Source of the DNA: AC-56 sp963798705
Lineage (GTDB): Bacteria > Actinomycetota > Thermoleophilia > Solirubrobacterales > 70-9
DNA: 64,000 bases
Direction of reading: 5' to 3'
Assembly (NCBI GenBank): GCA_963798705.1
Contig: CAWCTW010000005.1
Coordinates: 1,612,001-1,676,000 of the forward strand
Every line of letters starts with the position of its first letter. Positions within the stretch are counted from its first letter, which is position 1. The notes under the pieces were generated by a model. That model saw only the letters and a list, made by a program, of their open reading frames with translations, searched no databases and was not told the DNA's origin. Shown here piece by piece: positions 25,035-32,938 of this stretch. Position numbers and translations under genes: made by a program.

Positions 25035-26104
25035 GCGCGGATCGCTTCGTCGATTGGGGCCTGGCGCAGCGCATCGCCGACGGAGTAGCCGGCGGCGGAG
25101 GCGAATCCGGCGACTTCTCGGTGCCGGCCGTGGAATCCGCGTGCACCGAGGCCCGGAACCTCGTCCTGGGCTACACGGGGCTCGCTCCCATCCGGCCGCT
25201 TCCGGAACCCGAGGTCGTCGATCGCACCGAATGGGCGCGCGTCGGGCTACAAACGCTTCGCGAGCTGTCGGGAGGCTTCGAGGCCCGGATGGCGGGGGGC
25301 CTGAAGGCACCGGGGCCGCTCGGCGGAGTTGCACGGTCGATCGCCGGCGCCGCCGCGGCCGCCGAGGCCGGAATCGCCGTCGGCTACGGCGCTCGCAAGG
25401 TCCTGGGCCAGTACGACGTGGCGCTGCTCAGCGCCGATCGCGGGCCGCGCCTGCTGTTCGTCGCTCCGAACCTTGCCAGCACCCACGAGGAGCTCGGCGA
25501 GACGCCCGAGCTGTTCCTGCGGTGGATCGCGATCCACGAGACGACCCACGCGGTCCAGTTCGCCGCCGTTCCGTGGCTGCGATCCCACCTCGCCGACCTC
25601 ATCGAGCGGCTGATCGAAGGCGCCTCGGCGCAGATCGACCGGGCGTCGCTCCAGGGGCTGGCCAGGCGGCTGTTTCACGCCGACCCCAGGCGCACGGTCC
25701 GATCGCTCCTGCAGGGCGACCTGGCGCGAATCCTGGCCGGTCCCGAGCAGGCCCACGTGCTCGATCGCATCCAGGCGGCGATGTCCGTCATCGAGGGTCA
25801 CGCCGAGCACGTCATGGATGCCGCCGCCGAGCAGGAGGACCCGGGCTACGCGCGGCTTCGAGCCCGCCTCGAGGCTCGCCGCGCGCGGCGGGGAGGGCTC
25901 GGCGAGGTGATCTCGAGGCTGCTGGGCATGGAGATGAAGCTGCGTCAGTACAAGCTCGGCAAGGCGTTCTGCGACGCCGTGGTCTCAGAAGCGGGCGTGC
26001 AAGGCCTGAACCGCGTGTGGTCGGCCCCGGAGGCGCTCCCGAGCGCCGACGAGCTCGAGCGGCCGTCGCAGTGGCTTGGGCGCGTGGCGGGCACAGGCAG
26101 TTAG
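25031..26104 (+). CDS. Zinc-dependent metalloprotease, 'F420 biosynthesis-associated' family (DUF2342-like)
   Basis: 357 residues. It has the zincin motif HETTH (H169-E170-H173, in WIAIHETTHAVQFAAVPWL), a following Glu-containing helix (MSVIEGHAEHVMDA) and C-terminal EMKLRQYKLGKAFCDAV, the hallmark of an actinobacterial family often annotated as coenzyme-F420-biosynthesis associated from co-occurrence. No true F420 biosynthesis gene is near. GTG 25031 overlaps the IMPase-like gene by 4 nt, so the two are one operon. No signal peptide is evident; the proteolytic substrate is unknown. Confidence 0.85.
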   Translation: MSADRFVDWGLAQRIADGVAGGGGESGDFSVPAVESACTEARNLVLGYTGLAPIRPLPEPEVVDRTEWARVGLQTLRELSGGFEARMAGGLKAPGPLGGVARSIAGAAAAAEAGIAVGYGARKVLGQYDVALLSADRGPRLLFVAPNLASTHEELGETPELFLRWIAIHETTHAVQFAAVPWLRSHLADLIERLIEGASAQIDRASLQGLARRLFHADPRRTVRSLLQGDLARILAGPEQAHVLDRIQAAMSVIEGHAEHVMDAAAEQEDPGYARLRARLEARRARRGGLGEVISRLLGMEMKLRQYKLGKAFCDAVVSEAGVQGLNRVWSAPEALPSADELERPSQWLGRVAGTGS

Positions 26105-26130
26105 CGGGCGCAAGGCCGCAGCGGCCCCAC

Positions 26131-26181
26131 CGCCGAGTGTGGGATTACCCGCGACATGACCGGTTGACTCCACACTCGGCG
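26131..26181. repeat. Perfect 12-bp inverted repeat with 27-nt centre
   Basis: CGCCGAGTGTGG (26131-26142) is exactly mirrored by CCACACTCGGCG (26170-26181). It begins 26 bp after the metalloprotease stop. There is no T-run, so it is not a standard intrinsic terminator. The 27-nt centre contains the palindrome ACCGGT. It could be a small dispersed palindromic element, an operator, or a structured RNA end. Confidence 0.65.
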
Positions 26182-26300
26182 AATCTGGGGCGCGTAACCT
26201 CCTTCGCGGGCCGGGGTACAAACACCTGTTCGCCTTGATAACATCGAACAACCTTAGAAATAAGGAACAACTCAAGCCCACCAGGGTTGGAAAGGGAAAG

Positions 26301-26786
26301 ATGGCAGCCAACGGCAGCACCACCAGCACAACCCAGCGCAAGAGCGCGCCGCGCACGACCGCGACCACCCGCACGGACGGCGCGAAGATCCGCGAGGGCA
26401 TCACGAAGGTCCGGAACGGCAGCGTCTCGTACGCGCGCCAGACCGCCGAGCGCTCGCTCGACGTTCCCGTCGGGGCGGCTCTGACCGTCGCCGATCGCGT
26501 CAACGAGGTCGTCGAGCCGTTCACCAAGCGTGAGACCGCCGAGCGCGAGCTGAAGAGCTTCCGCACCCAGGTCGAGCGCGAGCTGAACAGGCTCGAGCGC
26601 CGCGGGGCCACGTCCCGCCGCAAGGCCCGCACTCGTGCGCGCCAGACGCGCAACCGGTTCCAGCGCCAGCTCAAGCAGCGCCGGCGCTCGGTCCAGATGA
26701 CGGTCAAGCAGAACCGCGCGAAGGCCGAGGACAACCTGAAGCGCGCCCAGACGGCGGTTTCCGAGCGCGTCTCGACGCTCGTCTAG
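26301..26786 (+). CDS. Strongly basic coiled-coil protein (HBHA/histone-like), unknown function
   Basis: 161 residues from ATG 26301, preceded by GGAAAGGGAAAG; the longer ORF start at 26235 lacks an SD. The N-terminal ~30 residues are Ser/Thr-rich and disordered. A predicted amphipathic segment follows (ERSLDVPVGAALTVADRVNEVVEPF, ~55-80), then a long Arg/Lys/Gln-rich helical region. The mix recalls mycobacterial heparin-binding haemagglutinin or phasin-like proteins, with an apolar helix then a basic tail, but identity is low by eye. A nucleoid- or membrane-associated role is possible. A CCTTA-GAAA-TAAGG mini-hairpin (26252-26265) lies in its leader. It has no operon partner. Confidence 0.7.
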   Translation: MAANGSTTSTTQRKSAPRTTATTRTDGAKIREGITKVRNGSVSYARQTAERSLDVPVGAALTVADRVNEVVEPFTKRETAERELKSFRTQVERELNRLERRGATSRRKARTRARQTRNRFQRQLKQRRRSVQMTVKQNRAKAEDNLKRAQTAVSERVSTLV

Positions 26787-26830
26787 GACCTTAGCCCGGG
26801 CCGCCTCGAGAGGTGGCGACCCGGAGGGAT

Positions 26831-26856
26831 CTGCCCGCACACATCCTCGCGGGCAG
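26831..26856 (+). repeat. Hairpin 1 downstream of the basic protein gene
   Basis: CTGCCCGC (26831-26838) / GCGGGCAG (26849-26856), 8-bp stem and 10-nt loop, 45 bp after the stop of the basic protein. It could terminate that transcript, though no T-run follows. Confidence 0.55.
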
Positions 26857-26875
26857 AACAGCACCTCTCCTCCCC

Positions 26876-26903
26876 GATCGACCGGCCACAGCGCCGGTCG
26901 ATC
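26876..26903 (+). repeat. Hairpin 2 upstream of mrp
   Basis: GATCGACCGG (26876-26885) / CCGGTCGATC (26894-26903), a perfect 10-bp stem with an 8-nt loop. It ends 24 nt before the mrp ATG, a position suited to an operator or a leader stem-loop. Confidence 0.6.
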
Positions 26904-26927
26904 GACGTCTGGACCGGCTTTGTCACA

Positions 26928-28094
26928 ATGAACGTAGTGGTCCCCACCAACGAACAGATCACCGAGGCGCTGAAGGGCGTGATCGACCCCGAGCTGCGGC
27001 GGTCCATCGTCGAGCTCGGGATGGTGCGCTCCATCGCGACGACGGAGGACGGGCGCGTGGACGTGGTCGTCTCGCTCACGACCCCCGGCTGTCCGATCCG
27101 CTCCCACTTCCAGAACGCCGTGGCCGAGCGGGTCGGCGAGCTCGATGGCGTCACCCAGGTCGGGGTCGGCTTCGACGTCCTCTCGAACGAGGAGAAGGGG
27201 CGCCTCCAGCAGTCGCTCGGGCGCCAGCAGCTTCCCGACGGCGCCCTGGCGCAGGTGAAGAACGTGATCTGCGTGGCGTCCGGCAAGGGCGGGGTCGGCA
27301 AGTCCACCATGACGGCCAACCTGGCGGCCGCGCTCGTCGCCGAGGGCTACTCCGCCGGTGCGCTCGACTGCGACGTCTACGGCTACTCCATCCCGCGCAT
27401 GCTCGGCGTCAACCGCAAGCCCGAGGTGAACGCGGAGCGCAAGATCGTCCCGCTCGCCGGCCCCGGCGGCGTCAAGGTGATGTCGATCGGGTTCTTCGTG
27501 GAGGAGAACGCAGCCGTGGTGTGGCGTGGGCCGATGCTCCACAAGGCGATCCAGCAGTTCCTCGAGGACGTCGACTGGGGCGAGCTCGACTACCTGCTGC
27601 TGGACCTTCCCCCAGGGACCGGCGACGTCTCGATGACGCTGGCCCAGCTCCTCCCGCAGGCCAAGATCCTGATCGTCACGACGCCTCAGCCGGCCGCCCA
27701 GAGCGTGGCGCGCCGCGCCGCCGAGATGGCTGACAAGGTCGACCTGGAGCTCCTGGGCGCAATCGAGAACATGTCGGCCTTCACCGGCCCCGACGGCCAG
27801 CGCATGACCATCTTCGGCGAGGGCGGCGGTCAGCTCCTCGCCGACGAGCTCGAGGTCCCGCTCCTCGGCAAGGTGCCGCTCAGCGAGGAGCTGCGCGAGC
27901 ACGCGGACTCGGGCTCTCCGCTCGTGCTGGCGGATCCGAACGCCCCCTCGGCGCAGGCGATCCGAGACGCTGCCCGCGGCATCGTGGCCGCGACGCCGCA
28001 GGAGCTCCCCGTGATGCAGGCAGCGCCTCCCGTCGCGATGCCGGAGCCCGCGGTGAGCGGCACCGAGCTGCCCGTCGTTCAGTCCGGCGGCTAG
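26928..28094 (+). CDS. mrp: Mrp/ApbC-family P-loop ATPase (Fe-S cluster carrier type) with MIP18/DUF59 domain
   Basis: 388 residues. An N-terminal DUF59 domain (ALKGVIDPELRRSIVELGMV, TTPGCPIRSHF) is followed by the Mrp ATPase: deviant Walker A GKGGVGKS at 119-126, DCDVYGYSIPRMLG, LLLDLPPGTGDVSMTL and TTPQPAAQSVARRAA. Mrp proteins move Fe-S clusters to apo-proteins. The usual CxxC that binds the bridging cluster after ENMS is absent here (IENMSAFTGPDGQRM), as I recall for other actinobacterial Mrps. The last ~35 residues are Pro-rich. It converges on a ferredoxin gene. Confidence 0.9.
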   Translation: MNVVVPTNEQITEALKGVIDPELRRSIVELGMVRSIATTEDGRVDVVVSLTTPGCPIRSHFQNAVAERVGELDGVTQVGVGFDVLSNEEKGRLQQSLGRQQLPDGALAQVKNVICVASGKGGVGKSTMTANLAAALVAEGYSAGALDCDVYGYSIPRMLGVNRKPEVNAERKIVPLAGPGGVKVMSIGFFVEENAAVVWRGPMLHKAIQQFLEDVDWGELDYLLLDLPPGTGDVSMTLAQLLPQAKILIVTTPQPAAQSVARRAAEMADKVDLELLGAIENMSAFTGPDGQRMTIFGEGGGQLLADELEVPLLGKVPLSEELREHADSGSPLVLADPNAPSAQAIRDAARGIVAATPQELPVMQAAPPVAMPEPAVSGTELPVVQSGG

Positions 28095-28144
28095 CGGCCC
28101 GGAAGCCGCAGCCGATTCAGGGAAGGGACGCCGCCGACGGCGCT

Positions 28145-28408
28145 CTACGCGTTGGCGTAGTACTCCGCGTTGATCTGGATGTACTTGCTCCACTCGTCGG
28201 GGAGCTGATCCTCGGCAAAGCAGGCATCGACCGGGCACGCCTCCACACAGGCGTCGCAGTCGATGCACTCGTCGGGATCGATGAAGAGCTGCTTGGCGGC
28301 CTCGTAGTCCGGCTCGTCCGGCGTCGGATGAATGCAGTCGACGGGACAAACCTCTACACACGAGTTGTCCTTCTCTCCGATGCAGGGCTCGGCGATGACA
28401 TAGGCCAC
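28145..28408 (-). CDS. fdxA: 7Fe-type ferredoxin (FdxA family)
   Basis: 87 residues from GTG 28408 with SD GGGAGAG; the longer ORF has unrelated N-terminal sequence. AYVIAEPCIGEKDNSCVEVCPVDC provides C9, C17, C21 and C25, and CIDCDACVEACPVDAC provides C48, C51, C54 and C58, the ligand pattern of ferredoxins with one 3Fe-4S and one 4Fe-4S cluster. The tail WSKYIQINAEYYANA is characteristic of actinobacterial FdxA. It is a low-potential electron carrier, for example for cytochromes P450 or oxidoreductases; the partner is unknown. Its 3' end faces mrp 50 bp away. Confidence 0.93.
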   Translation of the reverse strand: MAYVIAEPCIGEKDNSCVEVCPVDCIHPTPDEPDYEAAKQLFIDPDECIDCDACVEACPVDACFAEDQLPDEWSKYIQINAEYYANA

Positions 28409-28583
28409 GGCTGGTTCTCTCCCTCTTTTCTGCCTCGGTTGCGGTTGGATCCAGATCAGGTGCCCGCCGTCGCCGGCGGCGCGGAGCGAACATTCTAGGC
28501 GAGTTGCCCCTGCGGACCGGGGTTGGCAAAGTGACGATTCGCGCTTGCCGGCCGCCCTCGGCGGGCCAATAGAGTCCAGCGCC

Positions 28584-29465
28584 GTGATCCTCCTCACCGG
28601 GGCGAGCGGAACCGTCGGCAGAGCGCTGCTGCCGCTCCTGCTGGCCGCAGGCCACGACGTGCGGGCGCTGGTCCGCGACCCTCGCGGGCTGGGACGACAC
28701 CGCGTGGACGTGCAGATCGCACTCGGCGACCTGGCCCGCCTGGGCGACCGGCATCTTCAGCGCCAGGCGCTGAGGGGGGCCGGCACGGTGATCCATCTCG
28801 CCGCGGCGATCCGCGATGAGCCGCACGCCCGCGTCGAGGAGCTCAATGGCCTCGCCACCGCCCGCCTGCTGCGCGCCGCGGAGCGGGCAGGCGTCGAACG
28901 GTTCGTGTTCTTCTCCGCCCTGGGAGCGAGCGAGTTCCAACGCACCCGCTTCTTCCGCGCCAAGGCGGCCGCCGAAGGGGCCGTGGCAAAGTCCCCCCTT
29001 GCCACCACCGTCTTCGCCCCGTCGATCGTCTACGACCCGGGCGATCGATGGGTGCGCTTGATGAAGCGGCTGTCACTGCTCCCCGCGCTGCCGGTCTCGG
29101 GCTCGGGGGTTGCCGAGTTCGAGCCGATCTGGGCCCACGACGTGGCGCGCTGCGTCGTCTCGTCCCTCGAGCGGGACGACCGTAAGGCCCGCTTCGAGCT
29201 CGCCGGGCCGCAGGTCCTGACCTACGACGGGGTCGCCAGGGCGGTCGCTCGGGCGACCGGTCACGAGCGTCCGCTGGTCCACGTGCCGCTCGGCCTCGTG
29301 CACCTGACGCTGGTCACGCTCCGGGCGATCTTCGGCGAGGCGGTCTTCGCCACCTGGGAGGAGGCCGAGCTGATGGAGGTGCCGATGGTCAGCTCCCGCG
29401 GCACCGCCGATGCCGAGTCCCTGGGAGTCGAGCCCCTGCCGCTGGATGCGGTGCTCGGGACGTAG
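28584..29465 (+). CDS. Atypical SDR, NAD(P)-binding epimerase-like protein
   Basis: 293 residues. The extended/atypical SDR Rossmann start VILLTGASGTVGRALLPLLLAAGHDVRALVRDP gives the GxxGxxG motif. VIHLAAAIRDEPHARVEELNGLATARLL and FVFFSALGA follow, and a mobile C-terminal region ends with hydrophobic segments. The group resembles complex I NDUFA9-like or NmrA-like proteins, in which the catalytic YxxxK is often lost; I see no clear YxxxK here, so it may be a binding protein or quinone-related reductase. GTG 28584 follows TAGAGT (28570-28575) by 8 nt with no SD. Confidence 0.85.
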   Translation: MILLTGASGTVGRALLPLLLAAGHDVRALVRDPRGLGRHRVDVQIALGDLARLGDRHLQRQALRGAGTVIHLAAAIRDEPHARVEELNGLATARLLRAAERAGVERFVFFSALGASEFQRTRFFRAKAAAEGAVAKSPLATTVFAPSIVYDPGDRWVRLMKRLSLLPALPVSGSGVAEFEPIWAHDVARCVVSSLERDDRKARFELAGPQVLTYDGVARAVARATGHERPLVHVPLGLVHLTLVTLRAIFGEAVFATWEEAELMEVPMVSSRGTADAESLGVEPLPLDAVLGT

Positions 29466-29477
29466 GGACGCGACGGC

Positions 29478-30161
29478 GTGAACGGGCTCGTGTACGGCTC
29501 GAGGTGGGCGACCTTCGACTGCTACGGCACGCTCGTCGACTGGAACCGGGGCATCGGCGATGAGCTCGAGCGGCTGTTCGGCGCCGAGTCGCGGGACGCG
29601 GCCCTCGCCCGCTACCACGAGCTCGAGCCCGAGATCGAGGCGCAGAGCCCGGGCGCCCCCTACCGGGACGTGCTCGCCGACACGCTGGCCGGCGTCGCGG
29701 AATCGCTGGGCCGCGATCTTCCCGCCGACGAGCAGAACGCGCTGGGGCGCTCCCTGCCGACCTGGCCGGTGTTCGAGGAGGTCCCGCCTGCCCTCGCCGA
29801 GCTGCGCAGCCGCGGATGGCGCCTGGCGATCCTCTCGAACACCGACCGCGACTTCATCGAGGCGTCGATGGAGCAAATCGGGGTGCCGTTCGAGCTTGCG
29901 ATCGTGGCCTCGGAGATCGGCTCCTACAAGCCGCGTCCGGGCCACTGGCGGGACTTTCACCGGACCTCTGGGGCGGACCCGGCGCGCCACGCCCACGTGG
30001 CGGCGAGCCTCTATCACGACGTCGAGCCCTGTCACGAGCTGGGAATCCCGTGCGTATGGATCAACCGGCTGGGGGAGGCGGCGGCGGGAGAGCCCGCGGC
30101 CGAGCTGCCGGACCTGAGGGTGCTGCCGGACGCATTGGATCGGGTGGTTCCCGAGGATTAG
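29478..30161 (+). CDS. HAD-family hydrolase (haloacid dehalogenase type II-like)
   Basis: 227 residues. Motif I is ATFDCYGTLVDWNRG (nucleophile D14), motif II LAILSNTDRDF, motif III VASEIGSYKPRPGHW, motif IV HVAASLYHDVEP. The FDxYGTLVDW start is typical of (S)-2-haloacid dehalogenase-like HADs, many of which are really phosphatases. The gap to the preceding epimerase-like gene is only 12 bp, so the two are likely co-transcribed. Confidence 0.88.
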   Translation: MNGLVYGSRWATFDCYGTLVDWNRGIGDELERLFGAESRDAALARYHELEPEIEAQSPGAPYRDVLADTLAGVAESLGRDLPADEQNALGRSLPTWPVFEEVPPALAELRSRGWRLAILSNTDRDFIEASMEQIGVPFELAIVASEIGSYKPRPGHWRDFHRTSGADPARHAHVAASLYHDVEPCHELGIPCVWINRLGEAAAGEPAAELPDLRVLPDALDRVVPED

Positions 30162-30269
30162 AAGCCGCAGTGAAGCGGAAGCGGACGGCTGCTTTCGCAT
30201 CGCCACGGCAAACGTCCACGCGCCGTGCTTTCGCCCTGCCCCGTACCGCAGCCGCCGCCACGCCCAAGC

Positions 30270-30300
30270 GAAAGGGCCCGGCGAAACGCCGGGCCCTTTC
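30270..30300 (-). terminator. Strong hairpin terminator of the groES-groEL operon
   Basis: GAAAGGGCCCGGCG (30270-30283), loop AAA, CGCCGGGCCCTTTC (30287-30300): a perfect 14-bp stem 24 bp past the groEL stop. The 3' side reads CCCTTTC on the minus strand, a short T-tract. It could also end the convergent HAD transcript. Confidence 0.85.
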
Positions 30301-30324
30301 GAACGCTTCCGCTGAACGCGGTCG

Positions 30325-31956
30325 CTACATCATCCCGCCCATGTCGGGCATGCCGGCGGGGGCGCCTGCGCCCTCGGTCTCCGGCGGCTCGGCGACGATC
30401 GCCTCCGTGGTCAGGATGTTCTTGGCGATCGAGGCCGCGTTCTGCAGCGCCGACCGGGTGACCATCGTCGGATCGATCACGCCGGCCTTGACGAGGCCGC
30501 CGTAATCGCCGGTGTCGGCGTTCAGGCCCTCGCCGGGCTTCAGCCCGCGGACCTTCTCGACCACGACGGAGCCCTCGAGGCCGGAGTTCTCCGCGATCTG
30601 GCGGAGCGGCTCCTCGAGCGAGCGGCGGATGATCTCCGCACCCGTGCGCTCGTCGTTGTCCTCCAGGCCGCTCGGGTCGATGGCGTCCTGGGCGTTCAGG
30701 AGCGCGACGCCGCCGCCCGGAACGATGCCCTCCTCGAGGGCGGCCCGGGTGGCCTGCAGCGCGTCCTCGACGCGGTGCTTCTTCTCCTTCATCTCCGTCT
30801 CGGTGGCCGCGCCGACCTTGACGACCGCGACCCCGCCCGCGAGCTTCGCAAGCCGCTCCTGCAGCTTCTCGCGGTCGAAGTCCGAGTCCGTGGTGTCAAT
30901 CTCGGAGCGGATCTGGTTGATCCGACCCTCGATCGCCGACTTCTCACCGGCGCCGTCGATGATCGTCGTCGTGTCCTTGGACACCACCACGCGACGGGCG
31001 TGGCCGAGCTGCGAGACCTGCGTGTTCTCGAGCTTGAGGCCCATCTCCTCGGTGATCACCTCGCCGCCGGTGAGGATCGCGATGTCCTCGAGCATGCGCT
31101 TGCGGCGATCGCCGAACCCGGGGGCCTTGACCGAGACGCCGGTGAAGGTGCCGCGGAGCTTGTTGACCACCAGGGTCGCGAGGGACTCGCCCTCGACGTC
31201 CTCCGCGACGATGACGAGCGGCTTGCCGCTTTGCATCACCTGCTCGAGCACCGGGAGCAGATCACGGACGGAGCCGATCTTCTGGTTCGCGATGAGGATG
31301 TAGGGGTCCTCGAGCACCGCCTCCATGCGCTCCTGGTCGGTGACCATGTAGGGCGAGATGTAGCCCTTGTCGAACTGCATCCCCTCGGTGAACTCGAGCT
31401 CCATGCCGAAGGTCTGGCCCTCCTCGACGTTCACGACGCCGTCCTTGCCGACCTTCTCGATCGCGTCCGCGATCACGTTGCCGATCTCGTCGTCGGCGGC
31501 GGAAATCGCGGCGACACGGGCGATCTGCTCCTTGCCCGCGATCTCCTTGGACTGCGTCTCTCGCAGGTTCTCGACCACCTGCTCGACGGCGCTCTCGATG
31601 CCGCGGCGAAGCGCCAGCGGGTTCGCCCCCGCGGCCACGTTCTTCAGGCCGTGGCGAACGACCGTCTGCGCCAGCAGGGTCGCCGTCGTGGTGCCGTCGC
31701 CGGCGACGTCGTTGGTGGCGGTGGCCACCTCGCGCACGAGCTGCGCGCCCTGGTTCTCGAACACGTCCTCGAGCTCGATCTCCCGGGCGATGGTCACGCC
31801 GTCGTTCGTGATCGTCGGGGCGCCGAACTTCTTGTCGAGCACGACGTACCGACCCTTGGGGCCAAGGGTCACCTTGACCGCGTTGGCAACGCCATCGACG
31901 CCGGCCTGCAACGAGGCTCGCGCCTCGGCGTCGTACTTGAGCTCCTTATGAGCCAT
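30325..31956 (-). CDS. groL: Chaperonin GroEL
   Basis: 543 residues, full length. N-terminal VTLGPKGRYVVLDKKFGAPTITNDGVTIAREIELEDVFENQGAQLVREVA, nucleotide-binding AGDGTTTATLLAQ, the apical domain, and C-terminal AAVEEGIVPGGG-type block (ALEEGIVPGGGVAL) are all present. The tail ends in GMPDMGGMM, the Gly-Met-rich type lining the GroEL cavity, unlike the His-rich tail of the mycobacterial GroEL1 paralog. It forms the double-ring folding chamber with GroES. It lies 60 bp downstream of groES under CIRCE control. Confidence 0.97.
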   Translation of the reverse strand: MAHKELKYDAEARASLQAGVDGVANAVKVTLGPKGRYVVLDKKFGAPTITNDGVTIAREIELEDVFENQGAQLVREVATATNDVAGDGTTTATLLAQTVVRHGLKNVAAGANPLALRRGIESAVEQVVENLRETQSKEIAGKEQIARVAAISAADDEIGNVIADAIEKVGKDGVVNVEEGQTFGMELEFTEGMQFDKGYISPYMVTDQERMEAVLEDPYILIANQKIGSVRDLLPVLEQVMQSGKPLVIVAEDVEGESLATLVVNKLRGTFTGVSVKAPGFGDRRKRMLEDIAILTGGEVITEEMGLKLENTQVSQLGHARRVVVSKDTTTIIDGAGEKSAIEGRINQIRSEIDTTDSDFDREKLQERLAKLAGGVAVVKVGAATETEMKEKKHRVEDALQATRAALEEGIVPGGGVALLNAQDAIDPSGLEDNDERTGAEIIRRSLEEPLRQIAENSGLEGSVVVEKVRGLKPGEGLNADTGDYGGLVKAGVIDPTMVTRSALQNAASIAKNILTTEAIVAEPPETEGAGAPAGMPDMGGMM

Positions 31957-32016
31957 GTCTCAAATCTCCTTCGATTCGTATTGCCAATGTGGCGACAGTC
32001 CGCTCCGGGACTGCCG

Positions 32017-32301
32017 CTATAGGACTTTCGCGAGGACGTCCGACTCACGCAGCACGAGCAGCTCCTCGCCGTCGACCGTGATCTCCGTGCCGCCGTACTT
32101 GCTGTAGAGGACCTCGTCCCCCTCGCTGACGTCCAGCGGGCGCCGCTCGCCGTCCTCGACCGGGCCGTCGCCGACCGCGATCACCTTGCCCTTCTGGGGC
32201 TTCTCCTTTGCGGTATCGGGAAGGACGATGCCGCTCGCGGTCGTCGCCTCCTCCTCGACTGCCTGAACGATCAGCCGATCGCTAAGGGGCTTTAGCTTCA
32301 T
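32017..32301 (-). CDS. groS: Co-chaperonin GroES
   Basis: 94 residues from ATG 32301; the upstream ORF extension runs into the CIRCE region. It starts LKPLSDRLIVQAVEEEATTASGIVLPDTAKEKPQKG (mobile loop TTASGIVLPD) and ends EELLVLRESDVLAKVL. It caps the GroEL cylinder. The first codons form a small GCTAA/TTAGC stem (32281-32296) which could affect initiation. First gene of the groES-groEL operon. Confidence 0.96.
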   Translation of the reverse strand: MKLKPLSDRLIVQAVEEEATTASGIVLPDTAKEKPQKGKVIAVGDGPVEDGERRPLDVSEGDEVLYSKYGGTEITVDGEELLVLRESDVLAKVL

Positions 32302-32349
32302 CCGTTCATTACCTCCGTCTTGCGTTTTGAAAGCCAATCCCGCCTGGCC

Positions 32350-32374
32350 TGGCACTCTACACAGGAGAGTGCCA
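32350..32374 (-). promoter_or_regulatory. CIRCE element (HrcA operator)
   Basis: TGGCACTC-N9-GAGTGCCA (32350-32374), differing from the CIRCE consensus TTAGCACTC-N9-GAGTGCTAA only in the outer positions. It lies between the groE promoter and the groES start, at the expected place for heat-shock repression by HrcA, whose gene is not in the window. Confidence 0.93.
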
Positions 32375-32387
32375 ACGCGCAGCGGTC

Positions 32388-32415
32388 AGTGTAGCGGGCT
32401 CGCTGCCGATGTCAA
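32388..32415 (-). promoter_or_regulatory. Housekeeping promoter of groES-groEL
   Basis: On the minus strand a perfect TTGACA (-35, 32410-32415) and TACACT (-10, 32388-32393) are separated by 16 bp. The CIRCE begins about 13 bp downstream of the -10, so HrcA would block initiation. This is the best vegetative promoter in the window. Confidence 0.85.
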
Positions 32416-32443
32416 CCAGGGATCTGAGTCGATGAGACTTAGA

Positions 32444-32926
32444 TCAGCTCGATGCCAGCAACCGGCAGCCCAGCAGCCGCGCGAGGCCCTCGCCGCCGTT
32501 TCGCATCACCCAGTCGTGATTCCAGGCGAAGACGGGGCGCGCGAGCGGTGCGATCGTGTTCATCCACGGCTTCGTGGTATGCACGTTCCACTCGTAGACG
32601 ACAGCGGTCACCGGCGTCGCCCCGTCCTGCGCGAACAGGCGCCACCGCCCCGTGCCGGCCAGCTCGCCGGTGGCCTCTCCCTCCAGGAGGCGGGGCTTCT
32701 CGACGCGCGTCGTGGTCATCGTGAAGCGGAGGTCATACGGGAGCCTGGAGCGCCAGCTGTAGCGGTCCACCTGGCCGATGCCGTCTCCGTCGCCGTCGGC
32801 GAGTCGCTCCGCCGCCGTCACCCCGCGCCACCACCGCGGCCAGCTCTTCGAGTCCCAGATCGCATCCCACACGGGCTCGCGTGGGGCCTCCAGGCACCAG
32901 GTCGTGAGGAATCGATACTCGGACAC
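32444..32926 (-). CDS. SRPBCC (polyketide cyclase/START-like) domain protein
   Basis: 160 residues forming a single SRPBCC helix-grip fold. FLTTWCLEAPREPVWDAIWDSKSWPRWWRGV is the family's opening helix-loop, and the C-terminal long helix (NHDWVMRNGGEGLARLLGCRLL) closes the hydrophobic cavity. It probably binds a lipid or aromatic ligand; there is no catalytic signature. It lies 12 bp downstream of the ASCH-domain gene on the same strand, so they may be co-transcribed. Confidence 0.8.
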   Translation of the reverse strand: MSEYRFLTTWCLEAPREPVWDAIWDSKSWPRWWRGVTAAERLADGDGDGIGQVDRYSWRSRLPYDLRFTMTTTRVEKPRLLEGEATGELAGTGRWRLFAQDGATPVTAVVYEWNVHTTKPWMNTIAPLARPVFAWNHDWVMRNGGEGLARLLGCRLLASS

Positions 32927-32938
32927 GGGCCCGCCGAT

